DNA from: Euclidia mi
Taxonomy: Eukaryota > Arthropoda > Insecta > Lepidoptera > Erebidae
Direction of reading: 5' to 3'
Assembly (NCBI GenBank): GCA_944739405.2
Contig: OX123193.2
Coordinates: 24,851,516 to 24,915,515 of the forward strand
DNA length: 64,000 nucleotides
A model generated the notes under the pieces. That model did not search any database, had not been told where the DNA came from, and saw only the letters and a list, made by a program, of their open reading frames with translations. Shown piece by piece: positions 55,396 through 64,000 of this stretch. The translations under genes and the position numbers were made by a program. How positions within the stretch are numbered: position 1 is the first letter of the stretch; every line of letters begins with the position of its first letter.

Positions 55396-55643
55396 GCATT
55401 ATATCAGAAACTCAACATATGCGTAGAAACATAAAATGGACGACTATCCTTAATGGTTTCATCGAAGCGTACCCCGGGCTCCAAGACGTAGGTTTTGGAT
55501 CACAATCGGGACAGCGGGAGAATGATGATGATGATCCTTAATGATTTCATCGATGCAAAATAGTGTAATCTTAAAGGTTAACTCATACCATAAAAATCAC
55601 GTAGAACTCATATCAGAACATACATACACATACATATAGGTAC

Positions 55644-55946
55644 TCACGCCTTTTTCCCGTCGGGGTAGGCAGAGACAACGGAACGTCATTTGCATCTATT
55701 CTTACAAACCTCACGCGCTTCCTCTGGATTCATTACTCTGTTCGTACATGCTCGCCGGTTCCGGGTGCTCCGGACCTTGCCATTCTTTAAGATGTCCCCA
55801 ATCTGATCGGCGAATGTCCGACGAGGTCTGCCGCGTCCGACTTGCCCACACACGTTAGCCTCATAAATTTGATGCGTCACTCTTTCTTCACTCATTCGCT
55901 CCACGTGCCCAAACCATTTCAGCATTCCTTTCTCAATTCTTGTCAC
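55644..55946 (-). pseudogene. Same LINE as 32.3-35.8 kb, 5'-truncated 3' end
   Basis: Reads EKGMLKWFGHVERMSEERVT, GRPRRTFADQIGDILKNGK and the end SAYPDGKKA with stop at 55644-55646. A TGA at 55686-55688 replaces Trp of CKWRSVV. It has the same 3' terminus as the long copy, with CCCCGACGGG in the hairpin. Confidence 0.8.
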
Positions 55947-55971
55947 AACTCATATACACATACATATATCA

Positions 55972-57270
55972 CTAGCTGACCCGGCGAACTCCGTATCGCC
56001 TTTTTAAAGTACCTTTCTAAGACGGCGGATGGGTAATCAAAGATGGCGGATGGGAAATTTCAATAAAATAATATATTGATTTTCCATCTGCCATATTTGA
56101 TCACGAAACGGATGTTATATACGAATGCCACATACGTTATAACGGCGGAGCCGATACCCATATTGATTTAATTGAATTTTCCCATCCGCCACCTTAAATT
56201 TTCCATCCGCCATCTTCGATTGCCCATTTGCCATCTTTGATCACGAAATATATGTTGTATTTGCATTCCTCATAGCTTAAAACATCGGAGAGAGGATACC
56301 CATATTGACTTTAAATATTTTTTCATCCGCCATCTTTGATCACGAAATAGATAGTGTATTTGGATTCCCCATCCCTTTAAACATCGGTGACGATACCCAT
56401 ATTGATTTAAAAAAAAATCCCATCCGCCATCTTTGATCACGAAATAGATGGTGTTTTTGAATTCCCCATTCCTTAAAATATCGGAGACGATACCCATATC
56501 GACTTTAAAAGAAATCCCGTCCGCCATCTTTGATTTCCTATCCGCCATCAATGTTGTATTTGGATTCTCCATCCCTTAAATCATCAGAGACGATTATTTG
56601 GATTCTCCATCCCTTAAATCATCAGAGACGATACCCATATTGATTTTTTAAATTTTTCCCATCCGCCATCTTTGATTTCCCATCCACCATCTTGAATCAT
56701 GAAACAGATGTTATATTTGGATTCCGCATCCCTTTTAACATCGCAGACGATACCACGATTGATTTTTAAAATTTTCTCATCCGCCATCTTGGATTTCCCG
56801 TCCGCCATCTTGGATCACTAAATAAATTTCATATTATTAATCAGCGTCCCGAAAATCTCGAAAACGATACCTATATAGATTGTATCCTATTCGTTTAGCC
56901 TTTTTTTGCCTTTGACCCAACCACCCCCCCCTTCTCGTTTGACCATTTTATTATTTTTGTCTGGCCCCTAAAAGTTGTGGCGTAATTTTATATAGCCTAT
57001 AGCCTTTCGGAATAATTGGGCTATCATAGACAATAACAATTTTTTAAATCCGACTGCTAGTTCCTGAGATTAGCCGGCATTGTCTTTTAGCCTTTTTAGC
57101 CTTTTGCCCGGCCCCAAAGTGTCGAAGCGTTATGTTATATATCCTATAGCCTTCCGGAATAACTGGGCTATTGTATTCAAAAAGATTTTTTCAGATCCGA
57201 CTGGTAGTTCCTGAGATTAGCGCGTTCAAACAAACAAACAAACAAACTCTTCCGCTTTATTATATTAGTA
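55972..57270 (-). mobile_element. Minisatellite-bearing Helitron-like element A
   Basis: Minus strand: starts TACTAATATAATAAAGCGG (at 57270), contains the CGCGCTAATCTCAGGAACTA stretch shared with the short Helitron-like elements, an internal minisatellite and the 3' end TTCGCCGGGTCAGCTAG before T. It abuts element B without a gap. Confidence 0.7.
56020..56830. repeat. Minisatellite in element A
   Basis: About six to seven units of roughly 100-120 bp. Each has CATCCGCCATCTTTGAT once or twice, then a TCACGAAATAGATG stretch, a TTGGATTCCCCATCCC stretch and CGGAGACGATACCCATATTG. Confidence 0.85.
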
Positions 57271-59034
57271 CTAGCTGACCCAGCGAACTCCGTATCGCCT
57301 TTTTAAGAATTTTTATTTAATTCCCTTTTTTTCCAAGCCCCTTTTCTAAAGTTACCATTGACTTAGCGCTTAATCTCTTATCATTCCAGGGTCTATAAAT
57401 GATGCAAAAACAAACATAGATTTTTATAATATTAAATTCCCCATTCTTTAAAATATCGGAGACGATAACCATATTGACTAAAAAAAAACAACCCGTCCGC
57501 CATCTTTGATTTCCTATCCGCCATCTTTGATCACGAAATAGATGTTGTATTTGGATTCCCCATCCCTTCAAACATCGGAGACGATACCCATATTGATTTA
57601 AAAAAAAAATCCCATCCGCCATCTTTGATCACGAAATAGATGGTGTTTTTGAATTCCCCATTCCTTAAAATGTCGGAGACGATACCCATATCGACTTTAA
57701 AAAAATTCTGTCCGCCATCTTTGATTTCCTATCCACCATCTTTGAACACGAAATAGATGTTGCATTTAGATTCCTTTAGATCCCTTAAAACATCGGAGAC
57801 GATAACCATATTGATTTTTTAAAACTTTCTCATCCGCCATCTTCGATTTCCCATCCGCCATCTTGAATCACGAAATAGATGTTGTTTTTGAATTCCCCAT
57901 CCCTTTAAATATCGGCGACGATACCCATATCGACTTTTAAAAAAAATCCCGTCCGCCATCTTTGATTTCCTATCCGTCATCTTTGATCACGAAATAGATG
58001 TTGTATTTGGATTCACCATCCCTTAAATCATTAGAGACGATACCCATATTGATTTTTTAAATTTTGCCCTTCCGCCATTTTTGATTTCCCATCCGCCATC
58101 TTGAATCACGAAATAGATGTTTTATTTGGATTCTCCATCCCTTTAAATATCGGCGACGATACCCACATCGACTTTTAAAATAAATCCTGTCCGCCATCTT
58201 TGATTTCTTATCCGCCATCCTTGATCACGAAATAGATGTTGTATTTGGATTCACCATCCCTTAAATCATTAGAGACGATGCCCATATTGATTTTTTAAAT
58301 TTTTCCCATCCACCATTTTTGATTTCCCATCCGCCATCTTGAATCACGAAATAGATGTTGTATTTGGATTCCCCATCCCTTTAAACATCGGAGACGATAC
58401 CAATATTGATTTTTTTAAATTTTCTCATCCGCCATCTTTGATTGCCCATCCGCCATCTTTGATCACAAAATAGATGTTGTATTTCGATTCTCCACCACTT
58501 AAAATATCGAAGGCCATACCCATATTGATATTTAAAATGTTCTCATCCGCCATCTTTGATTTCCCATCCGCCATCTTGGATCACTAAATAAATTTCATAT
58601 TATTAATCAGCGTTCCGAAAATCTCGAAAACGATACCCATGTAGATTGTATCCTATTCGTTTAGCCTTTTTTTGCCTTTGACCCAACCCCCCTCTTCTCG
58701 TTTGACCATTTTAATATTTTTGTCTGGCCCCTAAAAGTTGTGGCGTAATTTTATATTCCCCTTTCCTTTGCCTTTCGGAATAATTGGGCTATCATAAGCA
58801 ATAACAATTTTTAAAATCTGACTGCTAGTTCCTGAGATTAGCCGACATTATTTTTTAGCCTTTTTAGCCTTTTGCCCGGGCCCAAAGGGTCGAAGCGTTA
58901 TGTTATATAGCCTATAGCCTTCCGGAATAACTGGGCTATCGTATACAAAAATAATATTTCAGATCCGACTGGTAGTTCCTGAGATTAGCGCGTTCAAACA
59001 AACAAACAAACTCTTCCGCTTTATTATATTAGTA
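57271..59034 (-). mobile_element. Minisatellite-bearing Helitron-like element B
   Basis: Same layout and orientation as A, joined to it head to tail (3' end of B, CTAG at 57271, directly against the 5' TACTAATAT of A). Longer because of more repeat units. Confidence 0.7.
57460..58600. repeat. Minisatellite in element B
   Basis: About ten units. The GACGATA motif recurs at 57461, 57564, 57666, 57787, 57906, 58025 and onward, spacing about 102-122 bp. Confidence 0.85.
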
Positions 59035-60728
59035 TAGATAGAAGATAGACATTATTATATCTACCATCGCGGACAATATCGTCGTAATATCGTCAGTTTG
59101 CACAAAACCTAAACTTATTAAACATTAAAACCTTCCTCAGGGATCAGTCTCGATGTTGTTGAAAACCGTATAAAAATATGTCCAGTACTTTTCGAGTTTT
59201 AAGCGAACAGACAGACAGACACCGCGGTGGGGGACTTTGTTTTATAATATAAAATATAGATAACTCTCTTTCATAAAGAATGGAATGTTGATCCAGTCGA
59301 TCAATTTCAGTATTGAACCAAAACATAAAATATAAGGTACAGCGATGCAAACAAATTCATTGTGACTAAAATATTAATATCCGTATATCAGTTGATCTCC
59401 TAATAAACGGAAAAAATCTGCTTAATAAGAACCGTCGAGAAAGCATTTTTTTATTATAGGTATACCTATGTATATGCCTAGGTCACAGAATTGAATTATA
59501 CTATATATTTTATTTTTATTATAATTCAGTAATCTGTGGCCTAGGTATAACTATAACTTATTTGCTTATCAACGCATTAATAATTTAATCAAATGTCGTG
59601 TACAGCACCAGTATAGTATGCAACTTTGTAGCATATATTTACATAAATTGAAACACAAATATTATTAATTTGATAGACTTATTGGTACGATACAATGACT
59701 CTACCTGAATGAAAAGGGAATGAATAATCAGATGACGGCTGATAGGAGAGAATCGAAGAGAAAGACATTTTGCGCCGACCCCAAGTAATGGGAACAGGGC
59801 AGGCAGCTAAAAATGTTAATCACTCTACTTGATGGTCGCGCCTAAGAAATCAAGTATCTTGTTCGGTGTTCATTTCCTAGGTGAGAAACTCGTCCTAGTT
59901 CGGTTTAAGAATGATCCCAAAGTACCACTAAGAATTAGGAAAATAAGCAAATCTATGCATTAAATGGACCAATCCCTAATTAATTGGAAAGAAAATTGTG
60001 ATGTTTCGAAAACGTTTCTACCAATTTTTAGAACCTATATTTTAGTTGTGGAGTTATGTGAGCAAGTAACTGAAATGCTTAAACTATTTCATTTACACGG
60101 GTTTGATCGTCTCGCTTGTATACAAATTAGCAGATAAATTTTACAATAAGTGCGAGATTGCTCTTCAAACGATAGGTCGCGGCGGACCCCCGCGCTATTT
60201 TAGCCGCTTGCAGGCGCCATTGCACATTCAAGAGAAATTGCCCATATGGTGCAAGTAGTGTCGGATCCAGGATTATGTTTTGGAAGAGATGGAGATGTTC
60301 GGGGAAGACTTGAATCCGGTAATGGAATGATTTTCTTTACAAAAATAAGGATGCTTTTGGCCTTGAGCCACCTTTTCCCCTAACCTACACCCGCTACTGC
60401 ATACAGGCATAGGTTCTCGTCTTATTTGCGGTATGTTATTGTATTCACAATGGCATCTACGTTCTGAAGGCCGTTTAATGTTAGTAACGATTTCTGAACG
60501 ATTGCCCCACGGAGTTATTGAAGTGGCAAATTGAAATAATATTGCACAATTAACATTCTAGCATTAATACTCGAAGCAACTTGTATGTGTTGATTCTTGT
60601 TATCGACTAACACACCTTATTCATTAAATATAATGAGTCTCAACATTTTCTGTATGACCTTTTGTGTCTTATAGTGAAATAAGCTTTTAGTAAGTGTAAG
60701 ATTATAATATTCTCTTTGTCTTTTGCAG
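59035..60728. other. AT-rich spacer, no gene seen
   Basis: 59478-59547 has an inverted repeat (CCTAGGTCACAGA / TCTGTGGCCTAGG). 60250-60420 looks like degraded hAT-type debris. No gene. Confidence 0.45.
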
Positions 60729-60992
60729 ATGCACCTTCTACTGAAGTAATCTGTTGAGTTCTACGAGGCACGTCAACAAAACAATGCCCCGATAAGGGGC
60801 AAGTGAGGCAGGGAGTGCAGAGACTAGTGTCAGTGTGTGTGGCTCATAAAGAGTAGAGAGAAGATGCGCGTTCGGTGGTGGCGGGTTGTGTTATTGTGCG
60901 CATGCGCGCTCGTGTTGCGCAGCGATGCGCTGCCGCCCGCGACACTGGGAGATGTCGTCGTCAACGCCGCGACTAGTCTCAACTCCATGAAG
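60729..60992 (+). other. Exon: 5' UTR plus first coding segment
   Basis: Preceded by a strong acceptor (TCTTTTGCAG, ending at 60728) and closed by AAG|gtaagt. The 5' UTR has a short upstream frame (MHLLLK, stop). This pattern implies an earlier noncoding exon. Confidence 0.6.
60864..60992 (+). CDS. First coding exon of a secreted or membrane protein, unidentified
   Basis: 43 codons begin ATGCGCGTTCGG. The start has charged MRVRWWR, then a hydrophobic run VVLLCACALVLR and SDALPP, a good signal peptide with likely cleavage after SDA. The rest reads ATLGDVVVNAATSLNSMK before a GTAAGT donor in phase 0. The exon is GC-rich, unlike its AT-rich surroundings, as real coding exons often are here. I do not recognise the family. 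The next exons would lie beyond 64000 or in sequence I cannot pick out. The acceptor at 60728 and the absence of a nearby promoter suggest a distant first exon, possibly the one proposed near 38343. Confidence 0.65.
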
Positions 60993-62727
60993 GTAAGTTA
61001 GTTGCACGCAACCTCTAATGGTCTATCCACATACATTAGGTCTGTTCCCGCACCGTGGACAGACCGCAACCTCTCATCAGTGCGTAAACAAAAGAGAGGG
61101 ATGCTTTATATGAGTACCGCCTTCATTAACAACATGTGTTTAAATCATATTTTTAAGAAAAAAGACTTTAAGGAGAATATCTGCAGGAGAATATCGGCAC
61201 CGGCCTAAGCACTGAAGCACCGTCCGGCTGCCCGGTAACGCCAGTGCCGGCCTAGGCATTACCACGGCACTGAAGCTACGTCCTCGGCCCGGGCACATGT
61301 CTTAACGAGTCCATATTAAATGTATACTACATTAACTTTTGAGCCCGTGACGGGACACGGTCCTTCCACATCCAGAACATGGCCCTGATGTGTGAGGATA
61401 TCCCTTAAAGGGGCTGACAACGTGGCTACACGGAAAAACTAGACTGGACTATTCAAACGAAAACTGCTCTCGCCATTAAACTAATGATTTTGCCAAGTTT
61501 TGTGCGGATCAAATTGTGAATCCCTTGTTAAACGGTGAAGGAAAACATACAGAGACATGCAGGTTTCTTTAACATGTTTTAGAAAGACATGTGAAGTCTG
61601 GCAACCCGCACTTGGCCAGTGTAGCGGACTATGATTTAATCCTACTCATAATGAGAAGAGGCCTCTGCCCAGAAATGATGATAAGATCGTCTGCTGCCTC
61701 GCCGGCCCGTAATTTTGTTATAGTTGCTCAAGCTTCTATCCCTATTGTGCTCGCTCAGACATGGAATATAACATTGGAAATTAGTATGCTTAGTAGGCAT
61801 AGTAAGGTAGAATTTCGGCCTTACCTGTCACAAAAGGTATTTACGGACACGACGACGCTTCTCTGTGGCCACTCACACTTGAATTTGCTATAAATGGGTA
61901 CGGGTGTTCAAGTCTCTTCAGTCAATAGTCTCTATAGAGCCCAGCCGAAGATGAAGTCAATGTCAAAGAAATGCTTATTGAGCAAACAGTGGCCAGTTAA
62001 CATGATTGTTAAATGCTTGAACTCCATGACAGTAAAACTAATCGATGTTTTGGAGCATTTTCACGTCGTGTTACTTTCGTTTCAGATAATGTCGTTGACG
62101 AATGCGATTGTCGAAATTCTCATTACTTATAGATTAATTTCAGATGAATTGTATCATTGTTGGAATATGTCTTATTACTAAATTCGATGCTTAGTAATAT
62201 AAATTTATGTAGTAAAATAGTGAACCACTGAATAAGTCCATTAGTCAAATTTATCAGCTTAAATGTTTGTCACCAGTTTATACATGTGTGATGGTTCACA
62301 AAAAGTAGTGTCATCGGTGGTTATGTAAAGCCATTAGTCTCACCGTTAGTACCCACAAGTATCCTGATCATACAAATCATGACATGCCTTTGGGTTCCGT
62401 GGTTTGATGGCACTTGCCGCCACCTATTCTGTGGGTAAACCTTAAGCACCTCAACGTAATACCTAACGTCAAGTCAAGTTAAAGTAGAGAGTGGATACCG
62501 TGCTCTAAGTTGATGGCCTTGGATGCAGCAGGGATAACGCTAGGACCATGATGATCAGTATTTATGCTACGAGACTCAATTGCCTCATAAATGTAAATTA
62601 TTTTAAAAATAATTATGGAATCATTTTTATGTCGGCTGACGTTTCAGCGTGAAAGAGTTCCTCGTTTATTGTGCTGAAACCCATATTTAGTTATATCTCG
62701 TTGATATTTAATAGGTTTATTAATGTA
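60993..62727. other. Intron with retroposon debris
   Basis: 61500-61690 (+) belongs to the tail family seen at 40915 (GACATGCAGGTTTCTTTAAC, GCACTTGGCCAGTGTAGCGG, GAAGAGGCCTCTGCCCAG). 62480-62560 resembles a family 2 SINE end. Long frames at 61591-61893 and 61894-62181 lack known domains. Confidence 0.5.
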
Positions 62728-64000
62728 CTAGCTGACCCAGTGAACTCCGTATCGCCTTTTTAAGAGTTTTTATTTCATTCCCTTTTTTCCAAGCCCCTTT
62801 TCCAAAGTTACCATTGACTTAGCGCTTAATCTCTTATCATTTCAGAGTCTATAAATGATTAACAAACAAACATAGATTTTTCTACGTATAATATAATAAT
62901 ATTGAATTCCCCATTCCTTAAAATATCGGAGACGATACCCACATCGACTTTGAAAAAAAAATCCCGTCTGCCATCTTTGATTTCCTATCCGCCATCTTTG
63001 ATCACGAAATAGATGACGTTGTATTTAGATTCCCCATCCCTTTAAACATCGGAGACGATAACCATTTAGATTTAATAAAAAAATCCCGTCCGCCATCTTT
63101 GATCACAAAACAGATGGTGTTTTTGAATTCCCTATTCCTTAAAATATCGGAGACGATACCCATATCGACTTTTAAAAAAATCCCGTCCGCCATCTTTGAT
63201 TTCTTATCTGCCATCTTTGATCACGAAATAGATGTTGTATTTGGATTCTCTATCCCTTAAATCATCAGAGACGATACCCATATTAATTTTTTTAATTTTT
63301 CCCATCCGCCGTCTTTGATTTCCCATCCACCATCTTGAATCACGAAACAGATGTTGTATTTGGATTCCTTATCCCTTTTAACATCGCAGACGATACCAGT
63401 ATGGATTTTTTTAAATTTTCCCATCCGCCATCTTTGATTTCCCATCCGCCATCTTTGATCACGAAATAGGTGTTGTATTTGGATTCCCAACCCCTTAAAA
63501 TATCGAAGGCGATACCCATAATGATTTTTTAAATTTTCTCATCCGCCATCTTTGATTTCCCCTCCGCCATCTTGGATCACTAAATATATTTCATATTATT
63601 AATCAGCGTCCCGAAAATCTCGAAAACGATACCCATATAGATTGTATCCTATTCGTTTAGCCTTTTTTTGCCTTTGACCCAACCCTCCCCCTTCTCGTTT
63701 GACCATTTTATTATTTTTGTCTGGCCCCTAAAAGTTGTGGCGTAATTTTATATAGCCTATAGCCTTTCGGAATAATTGGGCTATCATAGGCAATAACAAT
63801 TTTTAAAATCCGACAGCTAGTTCCTGAGATTAGCCGACATTGTCTTTTAGCCTTTTTAGCCTTTTGCCCGGCTCCAAAGGGTCGAAGCGTTATGTTATAT
63901 AGCCTATAGCCTTCCGGAATAATTGGGCTATCGTATACAAAAATAATTTTTCAGATCCGACCGGTAGTTCCTGAGATTAGCGCGTTCAAACAAACAAACT
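62728..64000 (-). mobile_element. Minisatellite-bearing Helitron-like element C, cut by window edge
   Basis: 3' end TTCACTGGGTCAGCTAG at 62728, the minisatellite at about 62910-63590 and the same CCCAACCCTCCCCCTTCTCG-type block. The 5' TACTAATAT end falls just outside the window. Confidence 0.7.

Noticed and set aside
57460..58600. CRISPR array
   Set aside because: Regularly spaced CATCCGCCATCTTTGAT motif, but units are near-identical throughout with no unique spacers and the DNA is eukaryotic.
56270..63490. Minus-strand open frames with repeated MADGKSKMADG-like peptides
   Set aside because: They are translations of the minisatellite inside Helitron-like elements; unit lengths vary and are not multiples of three, and frames break at random.

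Overview
The window is animal nuclear DNA, and the repeat families point to a moth or butterfly (Lepidoptera). Supporting signs are tRNA-headed SINEs with the tail GCCTACCCCTTCGGGG, short Helitron-like elements ending CTAG|T, RTE-type LINE debris, AT-rich spacers and split genes with GTAAGT donors. There are no operons, ribosome binding sites or CRISPR arrays. I cannot resolve the species.

Host genes are few. (1) 12329-12739 (+) is an intronless NTF2-related mRNA export factor (Nxt1/p15). (2) 13232-13744 (-) and (3) 19505-20375 (-) are two small LITAF-domain genes. Each has two coding exons, a phase-2 intron at the same place in the zinc domain and a final coding exon of exactly 115 nt, so they are paralogues. 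Nxt1 and the first LITAF gene converge. (4) 60864-60992 (+) is a first coding exon with a signal peptide that splices out of the window; its promoter may lie about 22 kb upstream near 38.2-38.4 kb.

Almost everything else is transposable-element sequence, often nested and with readable boundaries. Region 1-2571 (-) is an open 857-codon reverse transcriptase ORF of a site-specific-type LINE (R4/Dong-like) abutting an (ATT)n run; it continues past the left edge. Region 2.7-5.1 kb is a three-level nest: a dispersed repeat holds a 1.79-kb TIR element, which holds a Helitron-like repeat, which holds a 654-bp hAT-like element. Each of the two TIR insertions has an 8-bp duplication and a matching empty copy elsewhere in the window. 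Region 5.5-9.3 kb is a 3.77-kb hAT-type composite with LINE debris inside. Further elements with target duplications are PIF/Harbinger-type MITEs (10.7, 18.9, 53.4 kb), a hAT MITE (21.1 kb), a 2.66-kb Tc1/mariner-like element (25.1-27.8 kb) and a Harbinger derivative with a HARBI1-like fragment (29.2-30.1 kb).

Region 32.3-35.8 kb is a nearly full-length APE-type LINE with a duplicated 5' monomer and several disabling mutations. Its last codons are the same sequence that forms the 3' tail of the commonest SINE here, which suggests a LINE-SINE partnership whose recognition hairpin is coding. Region 36.0-36.7 kb is the 3' end of an autonomous Helitron. Regions 56.0-59.0 kb and 62.7 kb to the right edge are Helitron-like elements filled with a minisatellite; two are joined exactly head to tail.

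I found no new defence or metabolic system. The best leads are the open LINE ORF, the coding 3'-tail hairpin shared with SINEs, the tandem minisatellite Helitrons and the nested insertions with empty-site controls.
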